DNA of 64,000 bases from Antilocapra americana. Its lineage: Eukaryota; Chordata; Mammalia; Artiodactyla; Antilocapridae. The stretch is taken from NCBI GenBank assembly GCA_007570785.1, contig ML660774.1, forward strand, positions 8,571,969 to 8,635,968, in the 5' to 3' direction. A program made the translations under genes and the position numbers. Below the pieces are notes generated by a model. It ran no database searches, was not told where the DNA came from, and was given only the letters and a program-made list of their open reading frames with translations. Of this stretch, positions 10,961-22,332 are shown piece after piece. Positions within the stretch are counted from its first letter, which is position 1, and each line of letters opens with the position of its first letter.

Positions 10961-12413
10961 TTGGCCCTAAGCTTTCTAGCAGCCAACAAGAAGAGGGAAA
11001 TCTAATCAATTATATGGTCACAGGGGCCAGGAAGAAAATGATTCTCAGTTGCTCTGGAGAGATACAACAGTTTTTGGCCTTGAGACCAGACAGGATTTCT
11101 CTCAGCAGCCCTTCCAGCAGGCACCATAGTCTTTCCTGTTGCTTGGATGGCAGGGTAGGTCCAGGCAGCTGTTCCATCAGGCTTCAGAACCGACATCCTT
11201 TAGAGTGCCAAATCCGGGTGGCGCTTGGTAGTGAAGACAAATTCCTCTTTCTACTTTGTGTTGTGTTCCATAAGATGGGGCCCAAAGTGAGGGAGCTGTC
11301 CCAGGAGGTTTCTGAATCATCATGCCTATACTGTCAGTTTCTTAGACATGCTCAGACAGATTGGAATCTCTTATAGTCCAGGCGTGGAAGGATTTTTTTC
11401 TTTTTTACTGAGGCAATTGCTGAGTTGGCCTCTAAATGACAAAGGTGGAATGGGTCCATTTTTATGTAGTAAAACTGAGTCATAGCCCCTTATAATGCTT
11501 TATATGGCCTGGTGCAACCACTTGAAAATGTCTCTAGATAAGCTGAAATCAAAGATCAAAATGTTTCCTAATTAAAGAATACCTTTTGTAATTGTTAACC
11601 ATTACAAATTTTATACCTTGTTCTAGTTATATTTTAATTTAGTTTGCTGGCAGACAACATATATAAACTGAAATAATGCTTACTTGATTAGATTGTTAAG
11701 AACTTAAACTTATTGTTTAAGTTAACGATAATGAATTCTATTAAAAATTGAGAGTTTGGAATGATAGTTGGCTTCTAGCTTGTTTTCTAGAATAGTGAAG
11801 AGATTATATGGCAAGTGAGGTCCTAGATTTGCTTCAACTTAAATTAAAATCTGTGGAAATATTAAGTAAAATATCTACAAAGAAATGCTCAGTGAATCTC
11901 ATTCTGAGAATAGCATGAGAAACATGGTTATTTAAAGCTTCTATACCTGGGAGAATTGAGAGAAAGTCAAATTTTGTTATAAAGTAAGAAAAGTTCAGTG
12001 AATTATTAATACCAATGGCCAAGAAGGGATTTATGAGTTGGGGATAACTTCAGTCAAAAGAGAAATGACTTATAACTTCAGTTGGATTTTAGTAAAGAAA
12101 CAAAAGGGTGGAAGAAATTGTGTGAGTCCCCTTATCTCATATGCATAGTGAAACAGAATTCATATTCTTAGAGCTTTCTATTGTATCTTAGAGATAATTA
12201 AAAGTACTGTAAGGATTTCATGAAGTGAATTTGAAAGATTGTGCAGTAAATCATATCTGATTGGTTTAAATCCCTGCTAAAGAAATAACCATATAGGTGA
12301 TTCTGACCACACTGTGAGTTTAGCAAAAACTCTCACCTGTCTCTGAAACTGCTGGGATCAGCAAACTTACTGAATTATTTTTAACCTAGCTATTGTTTTC
12401 TCTTTTGTATAGG
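10961..12413. other. Unique stretch, nothing recognised
   Basis: About 1.45 kb. The 143-codon frame at 10945-11376 begins at GTG and the 64-codon minus frame at 11002-11196 has no signature; I do not accept either as a gene. The 11,000-11,400 part is the least AT-rich and could be an unidentified old retrocopy. I cannot support that further. Confidence 0.45.
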
Positions 12414-12649
12414 CATGCATAGTAATGTGTGTGTGTTAAATCCCTAAGTCATGTCTGACTCTTTTGCGACTCCCTGGACTATGGCCCATCAGGCTTCCTG
12501 ATTATGGGATATCTCAGGCAAGAATACTGGAGTGGGTGGCCATTTCCTTCTCTAGGGGATGTTCTTGACACAGAGATTGAATCCACATTTCCTGAATTGC
12601 AGGCGGATTCTTTATCACTGAGCCACCGGAGAAGCCCATGCATAGTAAT
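12414..12649 (-). mobile_element. Bov-tA SINE with perfect TSD
   Basis: The SINE body spans 12427-12636, tail at left ('aagtcatgtctgactctttt') and tRNA head at right ('gagccaccggagaagccc'). Perfect 13-base duplications 'catgcatagtaat' lie at 12414-12426 and 12637-12649. A short TG run at the left edge is the tail. Confidence 0.95.
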
Positions 12650-13134
12650 AGCATCTTTAAATTTATAGTTGTCTTTTTTGCTGGTTTGTTTTACAGTTTC
12701 TATCATTATTTTTCTGATGTCTAACCATTTTCTGCCTCCTAGACAAGTTTGCCATAATGACATAAAGGCTACACAGCAGGCAGAGTATATAGATCTAAAC
12801 TTTAATTTGTTAGCAGGAATTATTGTGCTTAGGTTCAGGAATTTTTTTATTTTCCCCTCAAAAATAAGAACCTGTTTTGCCAGATAGAAGAGCTCTCTGA
12901 TCCTAAGGATCAGATCACACTCTGATCACACTGAACTCTTTCAATGTGAATGTTCAAACCTGTGAGTAAATTCTTAAGTCTACAATTTTGTCAAAATTTA
13001 GAGAAAGCACTTGAAGAAAAACCATTTCCCTTTTTAACTCCACTCAGCTAGTTGGAACTGAAGTATTCTTAATAATATCTCACTAGTTTAAGGCACATTA
13101 AGAAAGAATTGTTTATCCAAAGAAGCTTTAAACT
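12650..13134. other. Unique sequence, nothing recognised
   Basis: No named repeat or gene. A local duplicated word 'gatcacactctgatcacact' lies at about 12913-12932. Confidence 0.45.
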
Positions 13135-13470
13135 AGGATATGGGAATATGAAAGTGAAAGTCATTTAGTCGTGTCTGACTCTTTGTGACCCCCATGGACT
13201 GTATGGAATTCCCCAGGTCAGAATACTGAAGTGGGTAGCCTTTCGCTACTCCAGGGGATCTTCCCAACCCGGGGATTGAACCCAGGTCTCTGGCATTGCA
13301 GGCAGATTCTTTACCAGCTGAGCCACCAGGAAAGCCCAAGAATACTGGAGTGGGTAGCCTATCCCATTCTCCAATGGATCTTTCTGACCCAGGAATCGAA
13401 CTTGGGTCTCCTGCATTGAAGGTGGATTCTTTACCAACTGAGCTATGAGGGAAGCCCAGGATATGAGAAT
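13135..13470 (-). mobile_element. Dimeric BOV-A2 SINE with TSD
   Basis: Two copies of the same unit in tandem (13148-13335 and 13336-13457), each ending at right with an 'agccaccaggaaagccc'-type head. This is the hallmark of the dimeric BOV-A2 class. Near-identical 13-base TSDs 'aggatatgggaat' (13135-13147) and 'aggatatgagaat' (13458-13470) bound the whole dimer, so it inserted as one unit. The left unit lacks about 20 bases after 'catggactgta'. Confidence 0.93.
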
Positions 13471-15984
13471 GATCACCCACTTTAAGGGGAGGGATGGCTT
13501 TTATTTTGAACCTAAGTGTTTATGCTACTTTCAGAGGTGAAATAGGTGTAGCTATTGATACTGAAAAGCCATGTTTTGTAAGTTTTGCAATGAAGTCCAA
13601 AGATTATTTTAAATTGATGAAGAAAATAATGTGAGATTCTTCATTTTGAATTTAAATGCAAGTGATAAAATTTCATTGGGTAGTTATTTGTTTCCCACAT
13701 TATAATCTGATTCCCTCCCCCTTCAAGCTTTGGATGTAAAGCATTCACCTGATTTATTTTCTGTTTACCTGTTATATTCTCCAGATTCATGACTTCACAT
13801 TATTCACTTGCCTTTAGAATATTCAGAAGATGCTGAATGTCCACCATCCACATAGGAAATATTATGCACAAGTGACCTTTCATGCATTGGTTCAAGTATA
13901 AATGATCTCCCAGTGCTGATTGGTTTAAACGTTTTCACAAATGAACAGTTATGAAAAACCTATAGAATCCCCTTTATTGGGATGATCTTTCTCATATTGT
14001 GAAAATCTTTTCTCTGGAGCTTGCAGTTTTGTCGGGAGGACAGAAGGTTTGCAGGGACTGGTGGAAGCTGTAGATTTTGGCTGCGCAGCACCATTTCCCA
14101 CCCTCCTCTGCCTCCTCCTCCCCCATTCTTAGTGAGTCAGGTGGTGATGTCAATTTGAATGGCTGTCCCCACTTCCTGGGTAAGCATGTGGACAAGCCTA
14201 GCTACCGGAAGTGCCAAGGCTTCATTCAGGAATGTTCATGGGACTCGAGGAAAATAAATTAGTGTCTTTTTCTGAGATTGACATATGGCTTTGATGGGTG
14301 GAGGACATCCGATTCCACTGTGATTGCTAAGCAGAGTGCCTGTGTACCTAGGGCGGAGGGACTTCACCTTGCCCCCCCAACACACACAAGGAGAGCCTAC
14401 CTATGATATGACAGGGAGAGATAAGCATCCCTGAAATATGGGGGAGGAGAGAGGCAGAACTTTCCAGGCACATTTTTAAACCTCTAGATCCATCTCTTGC
14501 AGAGATAAATCCATTTCCAATTCCGAACTGCAGAGTCACTATACTCCCCCTTTCCGAAAGCCAGTTTGAGTTGGGTTTTGTTAATGTCCAACCAAAAAAG
14601 GGTCTCTGCTAATACTGTTTCTACTGCAGCTCTTCTGTCAAGACTTGAGTGTAATTCTGCTTAAGCTCTCTTTCTCTCACTTTCTCTTCTCCTTTCGTCT
14701 ACCCAACAACCAGATAAGATATTTTGAAGTTTTTATGGTAATATGAACAAATTCGCCAGAACGCAAGGAGTTATTTCACAGAGCAATTCAAACATAGATT
14801 CCCCAGTGAGAAAACTTGGAGATGTATGTAGTTATGCACGGCTGTGTGTAATAAGTTGGGGCATAATGCTTTCATTTACAGCTACTGTTGTGTGCAGCTG
14901 AGAGCATCCTGGGGGTTAACCTGTGGGACAATGTAAAGAGGAGCATGTATTCTTTCAAGGCACTTGTAGCCTTTTGAGAGTTATGAATGGAGGTATTGTT
15001 GCAAACAGCTGTACCGTGAAGGCATTTAAGCCAGTTATTACTGCCTGTGGTGTCTGAACTCAAAATGTTGCAAACACTGAAATTATGACTTACAGAGGTG
15101 AAAAATGTACACTCTGTCAGATCTAGCTGCATGCCTGGCCCCGTCTCTTCATATTATCTGACAGATTCTTTTGTAATGATGAGTCTAAAACTAAGGGCTT
15201 GTGATCCCAATTAATTCAAAAGAGATGGCCAGAGTATATTATACCACATGTAGTATTAATTTGGAAAGCAATGTGGTAACATGAATGTTATTTTTAATAT
15301 ATTTAATTATTTCCCAATATAGTGTGTTAAACCTATATTATGTGGAATATGATCTCTGGATTTAGAATATAGCAAAAGAATTTCTAAATGTTGTGTGTCT
15401 GAGATGACAGTGAATTCAGTTGAACTGAACTGAAATATAGTTTGCGGAATTGGGAAATATATAGTTTTACCTTTCTGGGAAGAATTCTTTGATGCATTGC
15501 TAATAACTCTTTTCCTTCCCATAAAATGACCATCTTTAATACCATTAGATTCATTGTGATGTCTGGGTTCAGTGGACCGACCTCTGCTAACGTTATTCCT
15601 CTTCTCCTTTTACCCAATCTATCCATCACTTAGATCACACTCTTCCTCTGGTTAAGATTGATATAAGAATTCAATTGTCAGTAGCTGTTTATGTGTCCCG
15701 CAGGACATAGGATAGTAAATTATACCCCGTTTCATGTCTTTTTAGTACTTGAGCCAATTAAGAATGGCTCCCAAGTTATTTGCCAAAGAGTAGTCAGTTG
15801 GGAAATTTCCCAGTCAGTTTACAAGTTAACAGAAGATAAGGTCTCTATTCCATTTCGTGCAGACCATTGTCAGGATATTATTGGGTGATTTAATCAACCT
15901 AATCTTTAGCTTAAAAGAGTTTTAAAGATCATAGCTATTTTGGAAAGGAAGAGCTCTAACAAAACGTTCTCATTTCACAGTTAC
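13471..15984. other. Unique stretch, possibly conserved part
   Basis: About 2.5 kb free of recognisable repeats. The part at about 14860-15170 is low in simple sequence and moderately GC-balanced, which is compatible with a conserved non-coding element but does not demonstrate one. An ETS-like 'accggaagt' occurs at 14204-14212. No exon was identified. Confidence 0.35.
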
Positions 15985-16380
15985 ATCAGTTAGGATCCTT
16001 TGGATTGTGGGTAATGCAAAGCTAACTCAGACAACCTAAAGCAAAAATTGGAATCTGAGGACCCACACAACTCAATGTTCCAAGTGACAGAAGAGACTTT
16101 ATCCAGAGCTCAGATTCCAAATTTAGGTCCAGCTTCCTGGCTCTAGTTCTCGGTCTTATTTTCCCAGGTTGTAGAATCTAGTCAGGGGCTAGCAACTCCT
16201 ACCCACATGCTTCTTGGCACTTCCACCAGGAAACAGAGTCTCTCTTCCTGATATTTCAAACAAAATCCCTTGAAGTGAGTTTTCCTGGCCCTGACTGGCC
16301 TGACTTGAGTCATATGTCACTCCTTTTGGAATTAATCTCTGTGATTAGTGGGATCAGATTTGCTGAATGGCTTAAGGCAA
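15985..16380 (+). repeat. Ancient interspersed repeat, family not named
   Basis: The order 'gttaggatcctttggattgt', 'ctaactcagacaacctaaag', 'gggctagcaactcctaccca' and 'gacttgagtcatatgtcact' strongly recalls a common old mammalian repeat seen at many loci. I cannot recall its name reliably. The ends are approximate. Confidence 0.4.
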
Positions 16381-16668
16381 GCAACTTCCAAACCTAGAGC
16401 TAAAGGCAGGATCAAATCCCAAACCAGTTGTATTGCTGGAATATTCATCTCTGGTAAGAGATGCTAGGAAGTAACCAGCAAACTGTGATGATAAAGTATG
16501 AAAGACTCCAAGAATCCTGGCCTGGTGGTCATACAGCAGCATGAAAGCCTCATCTACAACATGATTCAAAATCATTTTGTCTGTCAACAGAGGTCTACAA
16601 CCTACTATATGGATTCATACTCTCAGTGTGCTATGATGATAGTGGTGTGGAGACGCAGTGATTGTGGT

Positions 16669-17240
16669 GGTGGTGGTGCTCAGTCAGTTGGTAAGACGTA
16701 CCTGACTCTGCAACCCCATGGACTGCAGTACGCCAGGCTTCCCTGTCCTTCACCATCTCCTGGAGTTTGCTCAGATTCATGTCCATTGAGTTGGTGATGC
16801 CATCCAACCATCTCATCCTCTGTCATCCCCTTCTCCTATCTTCAATCTTCCCCAGCATTAGGGTCTTTTCTAATGAGTAAGTTCTTTGCATCAGGTGGCC
16901 AAAGTACTGGAGCTTCAGCTCCAGCATCAGTCCTTCCAATGAAGATTCAGGACTGATCTCCTTTAGGATGGACTGGTGGATCTCCTTGCAGTCCAAGGGA
17001 CTCTCAAGAGTCTTCTCCAACACCACAGTTTGAAAGCATCAATTCTTCAGTGCTCAGCCTTTTCTATGGTCCAACTCTCACATCTACACATGACTACTGG
17101 ATAAACCATAGCCTTGATTAGCCAGATCTTTGTTGGCAAAGTGATGTCTCTGCTTTTTAATATGCTCTCTAGGTTGGTCATAGCTTTTTTCCAAGGAGCA
17201 AGTGTTTTTTTAATTTCGTGGCTGCAGTCACCGTCCACAT
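16669..17240 (-). mobile_element. BovB 3'-end fragment, 570 bp
   Basis: Contiguous antisense BovB from its 3' end (16669) to 17240. On the minus strand it encodes broken pieces of the C-terminal part of the BovB polyprotein, in frames at 17238-17047, 17026-16823 and 16816-16631, so at least two frameshifts are present. A possible 8-base TSD 'tgattgtg' lies at 16659-16666 and 17241-17248. A GGT-rich stretch (16664-16676) precedes the tail. Confidence 0.92.
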
Positions 17241-17261
17241 TGATTGTGTAACACAGTCTTT

Positions 17262-17425
17262 GTCAGTGTGTGGTCTGAGATATGCTCTGTAAGAGACACT
17301 GGGATACCCAGGAAGAATGCAGATTCCTGGGCCCCATCCTGGCTTTGCTGAATCAGAGTCTGTGAGGGTGGAGCTTGGGAATTTGCATCTTGAATATGTT
17401 TCCTTGAAACATGTCTTGCATAATA
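17262..17425 (+). mobile_element. MER5A hAT-Charlie MITE
   Basis: 'gaatgcagattcctgggccc' followed by 'gctgaatcagagtctgtgag' and 'tgggaatttgcatctt' follows the MER5A consensus in sense orientation. It starts only about 20 bases beyond the BovB copy. It is a diverged old DNA-transposon MITE. Confidence 0.75.
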
Positions 17426-18002
17426 AAGCATACAAGGCATACATTGTTATGTAAGCCATGAAGTGGTTTGGTTAACAAACATTCCAAAATTTTTTTTTAA
17501 ACTATATCTCCTTCTTGGACTGTATTTGGAAATATTTTACTTTTACACTTTTTTCTTTACTAAATGTGTAAAAAGGTATCCTCACTTTGCAAGTTCAAAA
17601 TCAGACAAGTACACAAGGGCATATAATTGGCATATTTATAAACTGTATCCACCAAACACTCACTTGGACATGATCCATATTGCATTCAACGTCTGCATAT
17701 TTACATGATACCTCCTGCAAAGTAAATACAAACTAATTCTCATCACTTTAGTTCAGTGCATATCTGATATATGTATGGAAACATATACAAACATATTCAA
17801 AACAAAGGCAGTTTTTTTTCCAAGCAAAACACCAGAAGGCCATTTTTTTTCAACTGAAGTACCAACTCATTATTTTGTGCAAAAATACAGCAAGACTAAC
17901 TGTAAGGGTTCTGTTCAGTTTTAGTTACTAAGATATGTGTGTATGCTACTAAAATGTAGCTAAAGTTTTAGATTTTATTTAACAAAGGAACAGCATTTCT
18001 GA
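17426..18002. other. AT-rich unique stretch
   Basis: No gene or named repeat. T runs at about 17490-17497 and 17813-17820. Confidence 0.5.
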
Positions 18003-18140
18003 CTTTGTTGTTGTTCAGTCACTAAGTCCTGTGCAGCTCTTTTGTGACCCTGTGGACTGTAGCCCACCAGGCTCCTTTGTCCATGGAATTTCCCAGGTGA
18101 GAAAGCTGGAGTGGATTGCCATTTTCTTCTCCACAGAAAT
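18003..18140 (-). mobile_element. 5'-truncated Bov SINE
   Basis: Antisense SINE tail and body ('gttgttgttcagtcactaag', 'agcccaccaggctcctttgt', 'gctggagtggattgcc') without the tRNA head at the right. No clear TSD. Confidence 0.88.
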
Positions 18141-19119
18141 AATTTCTATAAAATTTTTTTGTGTTGACCTTCCAGTTGAGATTATAACTACTAAGTGATA
18201 ATCTGGTCATCAACTTTGTTAGAAGGATTGTGAGGGCTGGCTAAACTTAATGGGCGAGTGGGAATATCTGTGGAAGACTGATGGGCAAAGTTTGAAAAGC
18301 ATCTTTGTGCTAGATACACTACAAAAGGACTATTGGCAAGTGTAAAAATGGTGATGTTAATATAAGCAGAAAAATACAAATACATTTATTATTGCAAATG
18401 GCATCAAGTAAAGCATGCTATTACCCACTTATATATATCATTTACTTTTCAACTCTTCTATGTTTTCAGAGTTTGATTGATACCTTAAGAACTTGCTCAA
18501 TCAGCAACACTTGGAGAGTAAATGTAGGGTGTTAACAGCAACTATTGAAAATCCTATGAATGCTGATTATGACTTATAATAAAAAATACAGCATTCACTG
18601 TGTTGCTGATTTAGATCCTTGCTTTTGTCTGACAGCACAAATCCCAATAGAAATTTTTTACCAGTTTCCTAGAAACATCCTGGAGAGGACCCACCTTCCC
18701 ATGTAACTCTCACTGAAAGTCTAAGATGACTTTTGTTACCTATTCGCAGTGTTTCTTGGAGACTGACTGCGGGCGGGGAAAGTGACTGTCAGTATTGCTT
18801 TTAGATAGAAAGCAGTGTTTGTGGAGGAACAGTGAAATTAAGATGATTACCAGAGTAAATCTGATTTTATTTTTTCCAATGCACTTTTTACAATGCTATA
18901 GATGTATGAGGCATGGTATATGAGCCATTGTCTGTTTAGGAAATTGACATAATTCTTTTATGTGCTGCCTGAGGAGAAAAATGATATGAATAGAGTAGTG
19001 AGACAAAAATTCCATGAAGAATAGTGATTTGAAATAAAATATTAGTGGAATATAGTTTTTAAAGATAATAATAGACAATTAATGAATATTAAGAGACAGT
19101 GTATCTTCACTATAACCAA
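18141..19119. other. AT-rich unique stretch
   Basis: About 980 bases with no recognised gene or named repeat. Confidence 0.5.
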
Positions 19120-19345
19120 GTATGCTAAACTACATTATAAACAGTTTATATCAGTAATTTCTTTAATCTTTATAACAACCATAGGAGGCAGGTTTTGCTA
19201 ATGTATCTGTTTTTTATAGATGAGAAAATGAGGCATAGGGAAGTTAACCAGCTTAACTAAATTCATATATATTATCTAGGAAGTTAAAAAATTGGAATTT
19301 GAATCAGGCTATCTGGATCCAGATCTTGCTCTTAACTAGCAAACT
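19120..19345 (-). repeat. MIR SINE, near full length
   Basis: Antisense MIR: 'atctttataacaaccatagg', 'tatagatgagaaaatgaggc', 'agggaagttaaccagcttaa', 'ggaatttgaatcaggcta', then 'cttgctcttaac', in the expected reversed order. Old and diverged. Confidence 0.82.
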
Positions 19346-19971
19346 ATAAAGTGGCTATGCATGTTTTTAATAAATTCTAAGAAATGAAGAATTATATTAA
19401 AATTTTCCAATATCCTTTTACAGTGAGTACCGTAGACCAAAGAGATAGCATAAACATATTAAGCAGTATTAAGCAGTATACAACAGTATAGAGATTTTAT
19501 GACCAAGGCTTAAGGCTATGCTCAATTGCTGATATATGGGATTTTATTTAAGGAGGGCCTCTGGCGTGCTGCTATAATGATAAGATCTAAAATGTACAGG
19601 CTCCCATCCTCTATGATGACATACTATTAATTGACCAAGAGCTTCATAGACCCTTTGAGTTAGCCCCAGTAGTGCAAAGGGATTTGTTTAAGTCATGGAA
19701 ATTTTTCATCTGATTATTTGTGGCTGTTGTAGCCAATTTGCAAGATGATTTGACCAGAGTTAGGAATCTGTCCATGGTTCTAATCACCCTAAAACTACCA
19801 AAGTGCCAACAGCCTCGGCCTTGTTTTCCTAGCACTTTTTCTAACCAAAAGGCAGATGCCGTGTGATGACAGCAATGCAGTGTTACTCTGAGTGATTACA
19901 GTTTGTGTTACCTCTCAAGTAAATTTTTAATACCGATGATGAAAATAATGAACTCCAAATCTTACCCATTA
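19346..19971. other. Unique sequence, nothing recognised
   Basis: About 625 bases. A short local duplication 'ttaagcagta' occurs near 19459-19479. No gene or named repeat. Confidence 0.5.
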
Positions 19972-21217
19972 TTCAGTTCAGTTCAGTTGCTCAGTCGTGT
20001 CCTACTCTTTGCAACCCCATGAATTGCAGCACGCCAGGCTTCCTGGTCCATCACCAACTCCCGGAGTTCACCTAAACCCATGTCCATCAAGTCAGTGATG
20101 CCATCCAGCCATCTCATCCTTTGTCGTCCACTTCTCCTCCTGCCCCTAGTCCTTCCCAGCATCAGGGTCTTTTCCAATGAGTCAGCTCTTCACATGAGGT
20201 GGCCAAAGTATTGGCGTTTCAGCTTCAACATCAGTCCTTCCAATGAACACCCAGGACTGATCTCCTTGCTGTCCAAGGGACTCTCAAAAGTCTTCTCCAG
20301 CACCACAGTTCAAAAGCATCAATTCTTCGGTGCTCAGCTTTCTTCACCATCCAACTCTCCATCCATACATGACCACTGGAAATATCATAGCCTTGACTAG
20401 ACGGAACTGTGTTGGCAAAGTAATGTCTCTGCTTTTCAACATGCTATCTAGGTTGGTCATAACTTTCCTTCCAAGGAGTAAGGGTCTTTTAATTTCATGG
20501 CTGCGATCACCATTTGCAGTGATTTTGGAGCCCCCCAAAATAAAGTCCGACACTGTTTCCACTGTTTCCCCATCTATTTGCCATGAAGTGATGGGACCAG
20601 ATGCCATGATCTTAGTTTTCTGAATGTTGAGCTTTAAGCCAACTTTTTCACTCTCCTCTTTCACTTTCATCAAGAGGCTTTTTTAGTTCCTCTTCACTTT
20701 CTGCCATAAGGGTAGTGTTATCTGCATACCTGAGGTTATTGATATTTCTCCTGGCAATCTTGATTCCAGCTTGTGCTTTTTCCAGCCCAGCATTTCTCAT
20801 GATGTACTCTGCATATAAGTTAAATAAGAAGGGTGACAATATACAGCCTTGACATACTCCTTTTCCTATTTGGAACCAGTCTGTTGTTCCATGTCCAGTT
20901 CTAACTGTTGCTTCCTGACCTGCATATAGGTTTCTCAAGAGATAGGTCAGGTGGTCTGGTATTCCCATATCTTTAAGAATTTTCCAAAGTTTGTAGTGAT
21001 CCACACAGTTAAAGGCTTTGGCATAGTCAATAAAGTAGAAGTAGACGTTTTTCTGAAACTCTCTTGCTTTTTGATGATCCAGAGGATGTTGGCAATTTGA
21101 TCTCTGGTTCCCCTGCCTTTTCTGAAACCAGCTTGAACATCTGGAAGTTCATGGTTCACATATTGCTGAAGTCTGGCTTGGAGAATTTTGAGCATTACTT
21201 TACTAGCGTGTGAGATA
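19972..21217 (-). mobile_element. BovB LINE, 1.25-kb 3' portion
   Basis: The longest BovB copy in the window, antisense, running from the TTCAGT-type 3' tail at the left up into the reverse transcriptase domain at the right ('cattactttactagcgtgtg' near 21192). About 28 bases are missing near 20262 relative to the other copies. BovB is an RTE-clade LINE that reached ruminants horizontally according to published work, and its tail is shared with the Bov SINEs. The 5' truncation is typical of target-primed reverse transcription. It is the donor-type sequence for the many short tails nearby. Confidence 0.95.
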
Positions 21218-21237
21218 TAGCCAACAATTATTTGCAA
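20344..21237 (-). pseudogene. BovB reverse transcriptase remnant, YADN
   Basis: Three overlapping minus-strand frames (21237-20947, 21004-20648, 20673-20344) encode consecutive parts of an RTE-type reverse transcriptase: palm segments with the 'GVCQGCILSP' motif, the catalytic box, then the post-RT region with 'KIMASGPITSWQIDGE' and 'SRDITLPT'. The catalytic box reads YADN (20717-20728) instead of YADD, a loss of the second metal-binding aspartate. Frame changes join the three pieces near 20975 and 20660. There is no endonuclease domain or start. It is dead by truncation, frameshift and active-site change. Confidence 0.88.
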
Positions 21238-21496
21238 TTTCTATGTATTCCCTTCTTAATCTTTGTCCTTATACATATAGAGTTTTTCTTCTGTGTATAT
21301 ACTTTTGTATATATAATTCTGTTTCTTACTTAACATTTCCCATGCTGCCACAATTTTTGTAATTGTTGTTATCTTAATGGCTACATAATCAACTGTTAAG
21401 TGGATTATCATATTTTATGAAACTGTGTTCTAATGGTTAAGATTGTTTAGATTTTTCCACTCATTTGTCACTAATAAACAATACCATGAAGCTGGG

Positions 21497-22066
21497 TTTA
21501 GGCCAAAAGCCAAATCCTGTCCACTATTTTTGTAAGTAAAGTTTCATTGGAATGTAGCCAGACATACTTTACATATCATCTATGGCTGTTTATTCACTAT
21601 AAAGGCAGAGTTGAGTAGTTGAGACAGAAACACTATGGTCCGCAAAGCCTAAAACATTTATTGGTGTAGTTTAGTCACTAAGTCATGTCTGACTCTTTGC
21701 AACTCCGTGGGCTGCAGCATGCAAAGGTTCCCTGTCCTTCACTATCTCCTGGAGTTTGCTCAAACTCATATCCATCGAGTCGGTTATGTCATCCAACCAC
21801 CTCATTCTCTGTTACCCCCTCCTCCTCCATCTTTCCTAGTACCAGGGTCTTTTCCAATGAGTCGGCTCGTCCCATCAGGTGGCCAGAGTACTGGAGCTTC
21901 AGATTCAGCATCAGCCCTTCCAATGAATGTTCAGGACTGATTTCCTTTAGGATTGACTGGTTGGGTCTCCTTGGAGTCCAAGGGACTCTCAAGAGTCTTC
22001 TCCAGCACCACAGTTCAAAAGCATCAATATTTATTATCGGACCTTTACAGAAAAAGTTGGCCAACT
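21497..22066 (-). mobile_element. hAT-like MITE split by BovB
   Basis: 'gtaagtaaagtttcattgga', 'catctatggctgtttattca' and 'aggcagagttgagtagttga' (21497-21661) belong to a common mammalian MITE. The reading stops at 'aaaacattta' and resumes right of the BovB insertion at about 22029 with 'ttattatcggacctttacag' and 'aaaaagttggccaactcc', which is the terminal segment. The sequence 'atttatt' repeats at both edges and may be the BovB TSD. I do not recall the family name with confidence. Confidence 0.6.
21663..22028 (-). mobile_element. BovB 3'-end fragment inside MITE
   Basis: Antisense BovB tail from 'gtttagtcactaagtcatgt' to 'cagttcaaaagcatcaat', about 365 bases. Its minus-strand frame (22088-21789) keeps the 'FELWCWRRLLRVPW' segment of the BovB C-terminus. 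It is the innermost and youngest layer of the nest. Confidence 0.93.
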
Positions 22067-22235
22067 CCAAATTATTATTGTACAGCACAAATTGGTTTTC
22101 TTATTTTGGATCATTTCATTAAGAGAAATTCCCAGGCTTGGGATTACTTGGTGCAAATGTGTGACTATAATATAATCTCAGAGAGTATTTCCAAATCATT
22201 TTCTATAATTGTTACATTGACTTATAATGCTGCCA

Positions 22236-22273
22236 ACCATATATATATGTATATATTGACCCTACTTTCATTC

Positions 22274-22307
<34 letters not shown>

Positions 22308-22332
22308 GTATATAGACCCTACTTTCATTCAA
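22236..22332. repeat. AT microsatellite with 57-bp duplication
   Basis: (TA)n interrupted by TATG units. The flanking unique word 'gaccctactttcattca' occurs twice, at 22258-22274 and 22315-22331, so the tract includes a direct duplication of period 57. Open frames across it are artefacts. Confidence 0.9.

Larger units (their letters stand above)
21270..22230 (+). repeat. Ancient LINE-like element, interrupted
   Basis: Left part 21270-21490 ('cttacttaacatttcccatg', 'taatggctacataatc', 'aataaacaataccatgaag') and right part about 22067-22230 ('cttgggattacttggtgcaa', 'tccaaatcattttctataat') follow the order of a widespread old mammalian LINE-type 3' region: surface-expansion text, then the 'ggattactgggtcaaa'-like segment. 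A hAT-like MITE separates the two. Family name uncertain. Confidence 0.45.

Noticed and set aside
10945..11376. 143-codon plus frame
   Set aside because: Starts at GTG, has no domain signature, and no splice or promoter context. It may be chance or an unknown old retrocopy.
19972..21217. Functional reverse transcriptase gene
   Set aside because: Truncated at the 5' end, frameshifted, with a changed catalytic residue. It is a dead BovB copy.
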